This document shows positions 36,001 to 50,000 of a stretch of 64,000 nucleotides of DNA, one piece after another (the stretch's first letter is position 1; every line of letters begins with the position of its first letter). Under the pieces are notes generated by a model, which saw only the letters and a program-made list of their open reading frames with translations, had not been told where the DNA came from and did not search any database. The position numbers were made by a program, and so were the translations under genes. Origin of the DNA: Sphagnum compactum (Eukaryota; Bryophyta; Sphagnopsida; Sphagnales); assembly GCA_965153455.1 (NCBI GenBank), contig OZ234499.1, forward strand, positions 11,714,271 through 11,778,270, in the 5' to 3' direction.

Positions 36001-39000
36001 TCCTCATTGGAGAAGATAACTGTGGACTCCAAAACCTTCCCAATCAGGTGCAAAATGGTTTTAGGCAAAAAGTGGATCATTGCAACTTGTTGCTAGTAAC
36101 AGAAACAAGTTTAAACAAGGTTTAAACAGAATCAATTTTTGGAAACCAGGGACTCTGCAAATCATTCATGGTATAGTAGTGACATAGGGTAGTTCTAAAA
36201 TCAAATCCTGTGAAGTGGTGTACAGGGAGACCTACTTAAGAATCTGATGTGCAGAGATGTACTGACCTCCAGAAATTCTTGCACCAAAGATGGCAAAAAA
36301 CGAACTTCCAATTTATCCCTTGTTGCAGTGGCACTTGAAGCCTTCGCCAAACGCACTTCCTTTTTCAGCAACTTTTTCCAGTGATCCAAAACCTGGGAAT
36401 GCTGCACCAATTCCATCTACATGCCCTACCCCATACATTACTTAACAACTTTCTGAAGTTATAAAGTTTTGATGCAAACTTGACAGCAATTTCCAGAATC
36501 CTACAACTAATATCCAGGCTCTTTCCTAGGTGCCCTTGTTCTAGAATCACATACTGAAGAGAATAAGTGACACCAGACATGAATACAGCATGTGCACACA
36601 CCAGAGCTTTTAAGATCAGCCAGACACGGACCTCTACATGGCACATCTGCTTTGTGATAGCCACACAGTTATAATAGACTTTGTGTAACAGTATTCATAC
36701 CTGAAGACGACCAGGGGAAAGGGCATGCCAAAGCTGCAGCGAGACCAACTTCAGGACAGCTACTCGCACTTTCTCATCCTCAAGGCTCTGGCCCAATACA
36801 CAAACTTGGCTAAGCAACAACTTTCTTAAAAGGATCTATTTCACCTAAATCATAGCATAGCTCATGCACATGCTGTCAAGCTAGAGAAAAGTATCTCCTA
36901 GCAATAAATAATCCTGCATTCAACCACTATGGAAAAGGATGCAGTAGTGAAAGACCCCCCAGGTCACAATAGACAATATATGTAGAAGATTGCACACAAA
37001 TCTCCACAACAACAGTTTGAAGGAAACACAACAATTGCTGCGGTCATAACCTTGCAAGAGTTACTCACAACGTGTCAGACCATCACCTTCATCATGAATA
37101 GCAATGATGAGCTGTCATGACTATCCAATGATTTCATCAACTCCCGAAGATTGGTGCAGATAGGTATATAATAGTCAGCTAAACATTTTGAGCAAACTTT
37201 TATACAGAATCTTGATGCTAAGTTTCTGTCACATTTCCAGAAATGCAGCAGAAACACTTAGTCATAATGTTGGCTAGCACTCAAGAAACACATTAGATAA
37301 TATTGCTCATAGTTGATACACAGCAGCATGCTCACCTGGAAACAGTGAATCATGAAAAGTAGGTAATTTGTCTTTTCTCGTATGCTCATCACATGCTCCT
37401 CCTGAAACAGTACAGTAACACCTTGAGTTCATCTGCTCTTAAGGTGTAAGTTCCTCTGCAATGCTGTACTGTGCTCAAAGTGCATTTCATAAAACCTCAA
37501 GCACAATGAACAACAATAGGCTCAAGTTGTAACCTTCTAGCAGCTCAACGAAAACACCAGATTTATCATTTATAGATGCCAGGTCACATCAATAGTTGCA
37601 TGCATACAGAGTTTTCCTGAGAACTGCACAACACCCTAAATGAATCTGCAAGGACACTCATCAATATGTAGAACCAACATTTGTACTATCATCTTTCAAA
37701 TCAGGGACATATTTTCATTGTCCATATTCCACAGAGACTTGTAGACAAATGCTTAAGATCATTTTTGCACTGACCAACAAATACATGAGAAAATCCATTC
37801 ACAAAGTTTCAGGTTTTCACTGGATCATGTTCCAAAGAAAACTCGAACCAGGCAAAGCAACTCAAATAACCGATTCTGAGTCCTAGACACAGAAAATCTA
37901 ATGCTATGAAGTGCCAAAATACCAGAGAATTACTGCAAATTCATCAGAAGTTGAGGAGCAAACCTGGTCTTTGAGAGTAAGCACTCGTTTGAAGAAGAGA
38001 GGGAAGACATCCTCCCTTTCATGAAAACATGCCCATGCAGGTACATTCTCCCGGAACTGCATACTCCCCAACCAGGTGGAAAAGATACATCAGCAAAGCT
38101 CTAAGGAATCCAACTGGAGGCCACTTGGAACTTTTTTTCAACATGATCGACAAGAATAAACTGCAAGACTAGAACCAGATCAATGATTCACTTCCAGAGC
38201 TTTCAAAAGAGATACATACATCAAGCTTCTCAAACACTCTGGAAAACTCCTGCAAATGGTCTAACAACCTATCTCAAGATGAAGACTGATGAGAGATCAT
38301 CAAGCTTAAATAACACCATATAATGCCAAAGGACTTTCAACATTAAGGTTTAAAGATTTTACACAGACTACTGAAGAAATCAATCAGGTCCCAGGGCAAG
38401 CAAATAAGGATGCTAAACCCATCTTTGCTTTAGCTGACAAAATCTTGCATTTGATGAAGCTCTTAAATCCTGACACATTGAGAAGCCATTGATCTTGATG
38501 GCCACTATCTAGCATGATTTCCAGACACCCTAATTTCAACATGGGCAACAAAGGAGCTCACCAGCCAAGGAAAAGGGCAACTATCTAGCATGATTTCCAG
38601 AAACCCTAATTTCAACATGGGCAACAAAGGAGCTCACCAGCCAAGGAAAAGGGCAACTATCTAGCATGATTTCCAGAAACCCTAATTTCAGCATTGGCAA
38701 CAAAGGAGCTCACGAGCAAATGTAAAGGGCTTGATATGAAGCAAATGAGGAGCTGCAGCAGCAGCAGTAACCTATGATTTAGTTCCCATTTGCCCCACTC
38801 CATCCAGCACAATGAGAAGAAGAATTGATGAAACAAGCATTGCTACTGTTGGGTTTGCCATTGCTAGGGTTTTTTCTCTTGGTTCTGGGGTTTAGTCTGG
38901 CGGTAGCAATGTTTGTTTCATCAATTCTTCTTCTCACAAACAAACCCTAGCAACACAAATCTTCTGAGAACGATCCAGACAAAGGTTTCTAGGGGTTTAA

Positions 39001-39567
39001 TCAACCCTAGAAACAGAATTTGAGAAAAACCCCTGGGAGTGAGCTTAAAGGTTCCTTTGATAACAATGAGTAGAAGATCATATGGTTTAAGTGTGTTACC
39101 TTTTCGTTGACCATGAGGATGATGGACATGACATGCTCAAAGGTAGCAGTGAGAGGATCGAAATGCGGCCACAGATAATTCTCCAAATACTGACTAATCT
39201 CCAGCACCATAACGCGCTGCAAGGGCGCCGACACGGTGAGTTCCGTGCGGTAGATATCAACAACGAGTTGAGCATTGAAGGCGACGCTAGCGTTGCCATT
39301 CCTAGTCACCGACCAATTCGCAGTAGCTATCTTGGTGATTCTATCGCGCTGTATCTGGTTCAAGGTGATAGACTTCCCCGGAACAATAACCCCAAGCTTC
39401 GCTTCAACAACAGCTTCTGCTTCTGCCCCTACTTGTTGCTCCAAAGCCACAGCAGCTCCTCCATCATCCGGCGCCGCCACAGCTACTGCATACTCCATAA
39501 CCTTGGGCTTCTTATGATTGGAAACTGGAAGAAGCAACTGAGTTGCTTCCATCTTCGGAAGCAACAC
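30071..39567 (-). CDS. AQR: Aquarius, intron-binding spliceosomal RNA helicase
   Basis: Aquarius binds introns upstream of the branch point in the spliceosome. Fourteen exons join in phase to 1467 residues, close to family length: 39567-39100, 38056-37964, 37401-37336, 36787-36701, 36416-36267, 36035-35857, 35580-35346, 34726-34616, 34356-33298, 33012-32758, 32589-32404, 32082-31927, 31616-30618, 30430-30071. The N-terminal helical scaffold includes [20 protein letters not shown] and [13 protein letters not shown] pre-helicase region has [14 protein letters not shown]. The helicase core has Walker A GPPGTGKT at 918-925, EESAQ near 1154, GDHHQLPPV near 1187 and DRFQGQQND near 1353. This is a superfamily 1 UPF1-like core. 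The start may be either of two methionines five codons apart. The C-terminus ends soon after the helicase. All borders are GT-AG. Confidence 0.95.
38505..38732. repeat. Three tandem 76-base repeats in Aquarius intron 1
   Basis: The unit starting CTATCTAGCATGATTTCCAG recurs at 38505, 38581 and 38657, exactly 76 bases apart. The first two copies are nearly identical and the third drifts toward its end. The array sits in the first intron (39099-38057), which is by far the longest intron of the gene's 5' half. Confidence 0.9.
38813..38936. repeat. 34-base inverted repeat in Aquarius intron 1
   Basis: 38813-38846 and 38903-38936 are reverse complements with a single mismatch around a 56-base loop. 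Core: AAGAATTGATGAAAC. Directly outside and inside it, short CCCTAGCAA/TTGCTAGGG blocks also pair partly. It is transcribed as part of the Aquarius intron. Confidence 0.85.
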
Positions 39568-41036
39568 CAGCCCTCAAGACCACCGGCACTGTTGAAGAAG
39601 GAAACAACCAAACAGGAAAACCGTCACCGCAAAACGACGATACGATAGTCTACTTCCTCCTCTCTCGCTCGCACGCACGCGCGCGCACTCTCCCGTCTCC
39701 CCCTCTCTTCTCTTCCAAGTCCGCTGCGACAAACAAGCGCGCACGCGGCAGCAAAAACCACGAACACAAAAAACCTCAATACAGCAAAGGAAACTGAAAA
39801 TCTTCTACTTTGTCATCATCTACGCATACGTTAGATTTAAACCTAAACCTAAAAACTGCATCCTGTTGTTTGCCTCAAATCTACCCATCTGTTAGATAAG
39901 ATCTAAACACTGGATCTTCTGAAAACAAAAAACCTCAACACAACAAGAAAATGGACCATCTTCTAATTCGTCCTCATCTACATATACGCTAGATTAGACC
40001 TATACCTTGCATCTTCTTGTTTGCCCCACCCCCCAAATCTACCCATCTGCTAGATAGGAGCTAAACACCGGTTCTCCTAGTTGCCCTCATCTACCCATCC
40101 GTTGGATTAAGACCTAAATACTAGAGCTTGGTTTTGTTTACCCTCATCTAACTAATTTGATGGCTTGTGAAAGAATTTTTTGTGCAATGTTTTTTAGGTT
40201 TTTTAGTTTGTTGCTTGAACTGTTTAAATTACTTGCATTCCATAATATACGTCCATAGTGTATAATTTGATCAACGAACGACTTCCTGAAATGTTGTACT
40301 TGTTTCTATACCATGTCTACATACATTCTTCTCAATGAAAACCCATTAGAGACATGTATTCAATTTTGTTTCCCATCTTGCTTGGAGGAAAGAAAGTAAC
40401 ATGGATTTGAAGATCCTTTTGTGGAGCTTTTGGTTGGATGGTGAATTATGTTCAATTCATTTCGTACATGCTATTGCTATTTCGATTATTTATGGATTTG
40501 ATGTAGGAGGAGCCCACTCGCTTGCATCATGTTTCTTGCATAGCCATCACTTGCAAGGTGTGAATGTTGTGGAAGCGTGAGCACATTGAAAATGGGGGTG
40601 GCAAGGGAGAGGGGAACAAAATTAATAAAGGAGTGCATGAATGGCATTTTGAGAAGTTCAATTTAGGCAATCAAGCCAAGTAGACAAAGAGTAGCAATCA
40701 CACCACACAGAGGCAGTTCTCACATAACCTCACTAGTACACTCTCTAAGAGGCCATTGGAAATTGTTCTGTGACAGCCTAGTTGCACAACATTTGCATGC
40801 TGATGACAGTGTGTACATAGTTTGTTTTAAAAGCAGAGGCTTCGTACTAAAAACCTACAAAATGAAACATAGAATTGCATCTTACACCAACTTGAAATAA
40901 TTGCTATGAAAGCCCTCATCTAAAGGCCACTCCAGATACTCTGAATTGTAAAGGAATGGTCATTAATTTACTCGTGGTCAAAAATGTAACAATGAGCATT
41001 TAGCTCATTGAACAAGAAGAATTTGTCTCCTGAAGT
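39568..41036. other. Aquarius promoter and gap to the FGAM synthase stop
   Basis: 39640-39740 is CT-rich with an alternating GCACGCACGCGCGCGCAC block near 39670-39687, the likely core promoter or leader of Aquarius. The rest, up to the FGAM synthase stop, shows no gene. Three similar stretches containing ATCTACCCATC.GTTAGAT-like sequence near 39890, 40040 and 40095 are a degenerate repeat. Confidence 0.5.
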
Positions 41037-44000
41037 TCAGAACTCATCACACCAGTCTCGAGCATTCTGGAATAGCCGTAGCCAAGGGCTGGGACCTGCA
41101 GGGTCTAGGTGGGTCCACTCAGTAGGATACCAAGGAAATTGCCACATCATGAAACATCGTTCTGGGTGAGGCATCATTGCCAAATGACGCCCATTTGGTG
41201 AGCATAGGGCTGCAATACCTTCTGGTGACCCATTGGGATTGAAGGGGTAGGCCTCGGACACCTCTCCAGAGTCATTACAATATCTAATTGGTGCTAGGTG
41301 CGCCCTACTCACATGGTCAAAGATTTTGGCATCAGGGAAGAGAGCACGCCCCTCCCCATGTGCTATCCAGATTCCTACTGTGGTTCCCTCCATGCCTTTA
41401 AGCATGAGAGCTGGCGACTCACCAATCTTAACAGACGAAAACCGGCACTCAAAGCGACCAGATTCATTGTGGACAAAACGGGGCTGTGCTTGGTCTCCAC
41501 CAGCACCTAATGTACCTCCCACATCTGATCCCGGAACCCATCCAAGCAGCGCCATAAGTTGACAGCCATTACACACCCCCAGACTGAATGTGTCTGACCG
41601 GTTGTAGAAGTCTTGGAACTGCACAACCATACACAGCTCCAAGTAAGACTATTGAACTTTTCTACTATAGGTAACACCACTTCAACACAGAACGCTACAG
41701 TTCTGGAAACCTCACCTGTTGCAAAAGCGATTCATTGAAGCGAATCGTACCAGCCCAACCTTTCGCAGAGTCCAATACATCACCATAACTAAACCCACCA
41801 ACAAATACTACTCCTCTGAACTCCTTCAAAGATGCACGAGAGTTGAGCAGATCTGACATGGTAACATCCCATGGTTCAAAGCCTGCTGCCAGTGCCATAG
41901 CTGACATCTCACGGTCACCATTGCTTCCTTCTTCTCTAATGATCGCCACTTTTGGTTTCACTGAGCTAACCAGCAGGTCATTGCGAGTCTTAGCAGGTGT
42001 GAAGGAAAGCTTCCAAGATGGAGTTTGGCGAAACTTGAGCCCCTCTTGTTCAGCTTGCACACATGCCTCAAGCCGCTGAAGCCGTTCTAATGAGAAACTG
42101 GTCTCTTCCCATATGTCACGTAAGTAGGAAGTAGGCTTGGCAACCACAACCTCTCCATTCACTGCCACGCTGATACTTGGCTCATTCTGAACGTGCCCAA
42201 TCACATTACATTGAACACCTGCTGCTTGAAGTTCTGCAATCACCTCCTCTTGCTTGCTATCCTCTACCTGTGAAAGGTATTAAAGTAATTCTCAATGCTC
42301 TCAACATCATCCATACCACCCACTGAACATGTACTTCACATGCTGAGGCCACTACTCTATCTGTATCAACAGACCTCATACTTAATGCTGAGAGGCAGAG
42401 TCGCTGAGAAAATTCAAAACTTAATAATACATTTTCTAAAGGTGAAAGCTTTAGCTAACCTCCAGCAGAAGACCCAGCTCCTCTGCGAAGAGAGCAGCAA
42501 ATTTAGCATTGACAGTCCCATGAATGTCCAGAACAGGTAAGTCTACATGGATCCCACAATTGCCTGCAAATGCCATCTCTAGCAAGGCCACAATGATACC
42601 TCCGTCACTGATGTCATGGCCAGAGGCAACTGCCCTCTTATCTATTAACCCCTGTGACCCAACCAAGGACCGACTGATCAGTATGCTTTTCTTGGCTGTC
42701 AAAGTACATGAAAGTAATGACTACATCTGATTGAGAATAGAGAGTAGCTTCACCCAATATCAACACAACTGGATCATTATCAAAAGTATAACTCTGTATT
42801 AGGAAACACTGTTAAACACCACTTTTCTCACTTCCTGGGAAACCCACGGAACACTGCTTACCTGAGAGTCAATCTGCTCTTGAGCTATCAACCAAATCAG
42901 CAAAACCTGTACAAGACAAGAAAGTGAAGAGTCTATACCTGAACTGCATTGAAGACGTGTCCAAGATAAGGCACATCATCAACATCTGGAGGAGTGTCAC
43001 CTATCTGCATGAACTCCGAGCACAAATCACTCAAGATAGTTAAATAAATATGCAAACCCATCAAAATTGCACCCATCAAGTTAGTCTCAGAAACACGGAA
43101 TTCAGAAACTTGGAGTGCTCCAAGTACATATTCATCAATAAGCAATGATCACCTGGTCATAAACTTGGGCCAAGCAAGATCCTCCCAATCGCCGCTTGCC
43201 TTTGCCAATATCAATGTGTAGCAATACACCTTTATCACCAAGCTGCCACAACATAAAAGACACTTAGACCCACTTTCCTTTCTCACCTCTCAAAAGGCCG
43301 AAACAATTAAGGTCACCACTTCCAGACCCCATGGCTTCTGCATATTCATGTATCCATGTCCAGAATGCCAACATCATAATGCCATCTGAAGATTAAGTAA
43401 TCTGCAGGATTCTTGTGTGCAGTAACATACCTTCAAGTCAGGAGTAATGGTCTTGGTTATGTCAGGACAAGTAACATAGGTACTAATGACAAGGTTGCCA
43501 GGGGCCTTTACTGTCTCTCCTCCAGCCTGAGCTGCCATGGACAAGCTATCTTTGCCACCATCAATTGCTACCTCAAGTTTCACCATGGCATCCTTCAGAG
43601 CTACAGCTGCATCATACATGGCAGCTCCCTCACCAACAAGTTTGGCAGCATACATCCAGTTCCCGCTCGCCTTCACATCCCTCAATGCAGTTACCTGCAA
43701 ACCTTCCTTCAACTTATGAGCTCTCCTTTATCCCAGCCTGCTTATCTAAAATGCCTATGGAATTTGCTTAGCATGAACATGTGGAAGCTGCCAGTAAGGC
43801 AAGGTTTCAGCCCATCCCTTAATGTAAGTATCAGCAGACAAGATTTGTAAGTACTGAGGATTTCTCCATACTTATGATTTCACTAAACCTGAAAAGAATC
43901 AAGAGATGATCTGATAATAAGTGTAAGAATATTCCACCTCCAACAATATGACAGCGACCCAATCAGCAAGCATGAAAAGGAGGAAACTCAACCCTAAGTA

Positions 44001-47000
44001 AAAGGGGGAAAAAACCAAGAACAAAACTGAGGAGAACTTTGAACTTTGAACCATATTGATGGTCAACTATACTGAGGGACCTTCAATGGCAACATGTATG
44101 TTATTGACAAACCTACTATAACCTCCCCACTGACTTCATCAGCTCCTGGCCATGGGTGGAGTTTAATGTCAAAGATAAACAACCATACTGAGCTTCTGTA
44201 CACAAGACTGGCTGGCAGCAATGGGCAAACTCAGCCATGACACTGGCCAGCTTTAAAAAGCCTAAAAGAGAAAGGAGAAGACCAAAAACCCCTGAGACAA
44301 AAGAGGAACACAAAAAAGAGAGAATCAGAAACAGAAAAAAGGCAAGAAAAGGGAAAACCCAAACAATAAAAGGATGAGGAAAAGAGAGAAAAACAAAATG
44401 GTTTTGATCCTCTTGGCAATGCCAGACACCTACTACTCCAAGTTTCATAGAATCTGAAAAAATGGAATCCAGATGAGGCATGTGAATCATGTGCAAGCAG
44501 AGAAAATAGATGAATCTCTTCAACCTTAAACCAAACAATTCATCACCCGCAGCCTCTCTTTAGGTTTCAATCATAGCCAACAGTGACAGGGTTCCCACCT
44601 TTGCCCACACAAGATTGGTAAGGGCTTCTCCCAAAGCCAGCCGTGCCATAGATTTTGGATCCAGCAGCCCCTGAAAGTCACCACACATTGACCCAGCAGG
44701 AATTTTAAACATGATGTGCATGATGATACTACCAACTAGCTGCACGACAGGGAACTAGAATACCAAGAAAATGAACATACAGGAGTCTGACCTACCTTTA
44801 TAGGCTGTTCCCCAATTGCACATGCACCACCAGTAAGGCCTGTGTGGGTCTGCAGGCAACAAATACAACATTAGACGTAGGCTCTCTTGAGGGTAAGCAC
44901 CTTTGGGAATCAAATGGGACCCAAAACGCTAGCCTGAAAGTGCATAGAAAAGAGAAGCTGCATTGATATTAACAATCAAGCTGCAGCAATAAAAAGGATT
45001 CAAATAGACCTGGGCAAGAACTGCAACATCAGCAAGAGGGAGCTGCAAAGGCCCCACAGTTTGTTGTTGCGCCACCAGCCCTGTCACACATCGGTCCACC
45101 TGGCACAAGGAAAGCTCACACAAGAGGCAATGTCAGTAGCTGTAGGTTCTAACCAAAACATAACAAGGAACCATCAACATGCATGTCATAACAGGTACCT
45201 CACCTTTGTTGTCAAAAATCGTTTGGAGCACACAGAAGGCAGGTGTAACACACGCTTTAGAGCCTCCAGTGGTGTGACACCAGGTGCAATATCAAGGGGC
45301 TCACCAGCCTCTCTCTTTCGTATGAATTCAAACCTCTTCCGTGGCATGTCTCCAAGTACCTGTAGCACCAGAGCCACCCCCTGACTCTCAGTATATGTGA
45401 AACCATACATATCTATGGCACTTACAAGAGGAAGACAGATAGATACCCTGACCTAGGTTGTCTTGCCAGTGACAGCATTGGTTTTAGGATATTGTCTTCA
45501 CCTTCTCAAGATCAAGGTCAACAGCAGGCATAGGAGGAGAGACACCACGAGCAATAGCCTCCTTTGTCGCTGCACTGTCTACCAAAACTACCCGCCCATC
45601 GCCACTGCAATGCAAAGAGAGAATATCACTGGTCAAAATTCTGAACTGCCTGACAAGTAATGATTAGAAGGCCCCTCTTGCAACCAAACTCAGATGTGGT
45701 CTCCACAGAAGTAGACAGGGCAAAAAAACAGTCATGAGCACTAGCATCAGACTGATGCACTACCTCATGTCATGAGTACCAGACAGTACATACTGGGAGC
45801 ACAGTAGGCTGACCTGATTTTGCCGATAACAGCCATAGACACCCGCTCTCTTTCACAGATGGATCGCATCAGTGCTTCACTCTCTGGTCTAATGAGCAAC
45901 GCATCCTGGTTCAACAAGCAACAAACATATCTCAATTTCCTTACTAAGACTTCCACCCAAGGTCATAGATCCTTGGCTTGGAAATAAATCATCCTTTTGT
46001 GCTAAAGCACACACAATGTGGTGACACTACTTACAAGTTGCTAACCCCAAATTTGGAAGAGACGGATACCTGTTCCTGGTATTCAGCACCCCAAATCTCC
46101 AAAACTGACATGGTCTCATCGCCTACAACAATGGACCTCACATCTATTTCTGCACCCTGCACATTGCAACATCGAAAAGATCAATAACAGTCAGTTTTCT
46201 GATATTTACTACCAACTTCAAGATGAATACTAGAACACTGTCTTCAGAAGAAAAGCATAAAACACCAGGATGACAGCCAATTCCTACAGAAAAATGCGAC
46301 TATTTAAAATTGCGTGATTCTTTGGCCCACTGAAAACTTGACGCAATGGAGATTCTATAATGGACTTTGGAGCATCTTCTGTATTGACACAGCTCCAATG
46401 ACTCAACAAATTACCTTTGGGTAGATGATCTCCTTCACTACATTGCAGTTGCCACCAGCACCCTGGTCATGAATGCTGACAATGGGATTCTCTGCACCCA
46501 TTTCAACACATGTGCGAACAGCCCTATAGAGTTTCTGTGCCATCTCTGCATCACCTCGCTGGACTGCATTGAAGTCCAGCTCAGCAGTGTTCTGCCCACT
46601 CACCTGCAGAGCAAGAATGACCATACGTCAGCTGGAAAATTCAAAGGAGCAGATAACGGACAAGCTCTCATAAAGCGAATGTTACCTTAACTCCTGGCAG
46701 GATAGCAAGAGCACTATAAAGAGAGTCTACAACCTTCTGAAACACCCAATCACACATGATGATCAGATGAACAAAGATCATTGGCATGCTTCTTCAGCTT
46801 TCCTTGACCCCTTTTTTAAAAATACCATTCCTGACAATGTGTACAACAGACTTACCATGCTGGAAGCAGCACCACCACCCATACCAATACGGTAAGCAGG
46901 TCCACCAATCTGACAAATAAAAGCACCACCACCCCAAAGCATGCCTAGCATCAGTGGCTTGGCTATAATCCCAGGCACTCTGAAGTGCATTGTTAGAATC

Positions 47001-50000
47001 CTTACTACCAGGGAGTGTTCAATCATCCCTTTCTTCTGAGACAAAGTACCACACTGATTGCAACTTCAGAAACACAACTGCAATATTTTGGGGCTAGTGG
47101 ATGAGATTTCCATTCGTACAACATACCTGTACACCCATCATATAGGAATTAAGAAGAGCCACATATCACATCTTACATTGCATACAAACAAATGAGCAAA
47201 TAGAGTAGATTCATAAGTCCAGCAAATGAGGAATGGGCAGCAGACTGACGCAGCCTGGATGAGTGGATTGTGAATCTAACCTTGACAACAAGCATGCCTA
47301 TATCTGGATCCTCCTTTGTCAAGTGCCTGTGATCAATCTGCATGAAGTGTTGGGGGAACCATACTTATGTCAAGCACCGTCACTTTCACTCTCCACAAAC
47401 ATTATCCACTACTCTCACAAGACAAATCTACCTTGTGGACTGGAGTATGAGGTCCTCCAGCTTTGGAAAAAAGAGCTAACATAGACCCTTCCACAAAGCC
47501 AACAAATTTTATTTTTTCATGATATGCAAAAGCCCTAACCTGGCCAATGCCTGCACTGAACATAATTGGCTTCAACCATTCTCTCCGTTCGCCACTGGGC
47601 AATCGCATCCCAAATGTACGTGTATAACCCTGCCAAGGGCAAACAACAGTCACATGAAGGAAACATCTAGAGAGGCCACAAACCAGAGTCTGGAAATGAG
47701 AGATGCAAAGTCATGAGACAGGCTAGCTCTGGAGCTTCTCTTGATGATGTCAGTTAAGTACTCTATGAACAATTCCACACTGAACAGAGACAATAAAAAA
47801 AAGAGTGCACCTGGATAAGAGGCTCGCCAAACTTGTTACCATAGTCAGATGCTCCGTTACTGGCATCTATGAGAATCTGCAACCAGCATATTTGAGTGAG
47901 TGCTGGAATCAGATTCAGATACAAAGGGTTTCCTGAATATATGCTGCCCTCTTATGAAACATGTTCCGTCCTCTGAAAAGATGACTTGCTTGCGGGTGGG
48001 CCTGGCAAACATCCATAAGTGCCCCTCCTTCAAATCTTTGAATGAATCAACAGCAACTTGTATGTGGGGTTTTCAAGGAAACTGCAATAGAATGCTACAT
48101 AGGAATTCAGAAAAATACAACAAAACCTGCAGAGGAGATGCCAAATTTGGTGGGTATGTGAAGGAGCTGTCCTCCCATGGCGCAAAAGAGTTCTCCATCT
48201 GAAAGACCACTCACCAATGTGAAAACAATGATCAAGTTTAGTGGTTGAAACTACAGCTGGCTACAAGAGAGATCACAGAGTGAATCACACATTTGTTAGG
48301 CAAGTTAACAAATGGAGTAAAGCTTTGAGCAAACTTGAAACAGAAATATTCTCTGCTTGACACTCTCTGGAATATCACATTGCGTCCTTCTAGAATTCTC
48401 CAGTAGACCAACAACCAAGAATTCAGTTTGCACATAACACATGGTATTTCCTTCTCATATTGCTGCAAAGAAAAGGGTACCTGGAGGTTTCCAACACAGT
48501 ATCCAGCAGTTGCGGCACCAACAAGTGATCCAATTCCTGTTGCATGAGTGTCACGAATGCGGCCCCCTGCGCCAGTCTCCGCACCTGGAAATGGGGCCAC
48601 CTATCATTCCCAATCCAAAAATCCCAAATGAGGCAAGAAAATGGCATGTTGAGCAGAGGATCTTCATACTTCTAAGCCAATCATTTCTCTGCCTTCCATG
48701 TTCTCTTAGATTTCTCCTCGCCATATGTACAGCTCAGTGAAGAAGCCTGACCTTGTCATCATCAAATAGCCAAAAAGTTAAGGGCCCCAGCAGACACAGA
48801 AAACATGCGAAGTCCCTAAAGAAAAGCCATAAAAGCATTTTGAAAATAGAAAGTGATGAACTCACAGCGCAAGGAAAGTTGTGGGTCTCGGCAGTGAACA
48901 GAATATCAAAGTCACGGTCAACAGATTTCACTGGTGATGGAGATCCTGGTGATGAGGGAAGCACTGGCAGGACTTCATGACCCCGAATAGCACTGCCCAT
49001 GATAACAGGCAATATATGAGGGTACTGGAACAAACCTAGCTTGCTAGCATCCTAAAAATATTTGTGCTGTTCAATTAACAAAGCTGGCACTCACAACACA
49101 CAAATACCTAGAGTTGTCATGGAAGCCAATCACAGAGTTGTTAGGGTGTGCCTTCAATGTGTCCTTTACAAGATCCATCAGAGTTTCAGGGACTGGCTTC
49201 CCATCCAGCACGAGCTCACCCTGTCAAGAAACAGAGAAGCTGACGTCATGGGCATGAACATTTTAAAACCTTCTCACATTCAGCTTACATTGATCACAAA
49301 AGTTGAGTAGAATCCAAACCTTGAAAAACCAGTGGCGGCTGTGCTCACTGTTGGATTGTGCAATGTCAAAAAGCTCAACATTCGTGGGGTTTCGCTTGAT
49401 ATCATCATGGAAGAGCTTTGTATAATACTGGCACATTCACCAAGAGATAAACATGAGCCAACCATTTTACCTCACCAGGTGCAAACACTAGTGTAACTGG
49501 GTGCCAAGAACTATTAAGAACAATGGTCATTGGTTGCAGATGCAGACCTAATGCATGCTCTCTAAAGAGCAGAATAAAAGTTACTATTTTGACAGCCACC
49601 ATTGAACCATACATAATGCTAATCTTTCCAGATGGAAAGAGAATTCATAGGAAAAGGAAGGAAGCTTTACCTCCAGATCAAACTCATCAAAAGCAAGCCC
49701 CATTGTTTTATTGATAACCTCAAGGGCTGCTCTCCCTTGCTTGAACACAGAACCAACAGGTGAGATAGCTATGTCAGAACAGCCAACCAGGCAAAATATG
49801 AAAGCACAAGAGTTGTGATAATTCAGTAAGTCATGTACATTTCAGAGAGCAGATTGTTGAGATACCTCAAGCACAGGTATTTGAATAACAGGTTCTGGGA
49901 CCACATGAGTTTTGAAGGACATCAGCTTGTCAGGATACACACATTCAGTCATCCGATCATGTACCTGGCTTGTCACAAAGTAACCCTTTTGTCAATTCCA

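Noticed and set aside
39091-39648. 185-codon plus-strand frame
   Set aside because: It runs antisense to the well-supported first exon of Aquarius.
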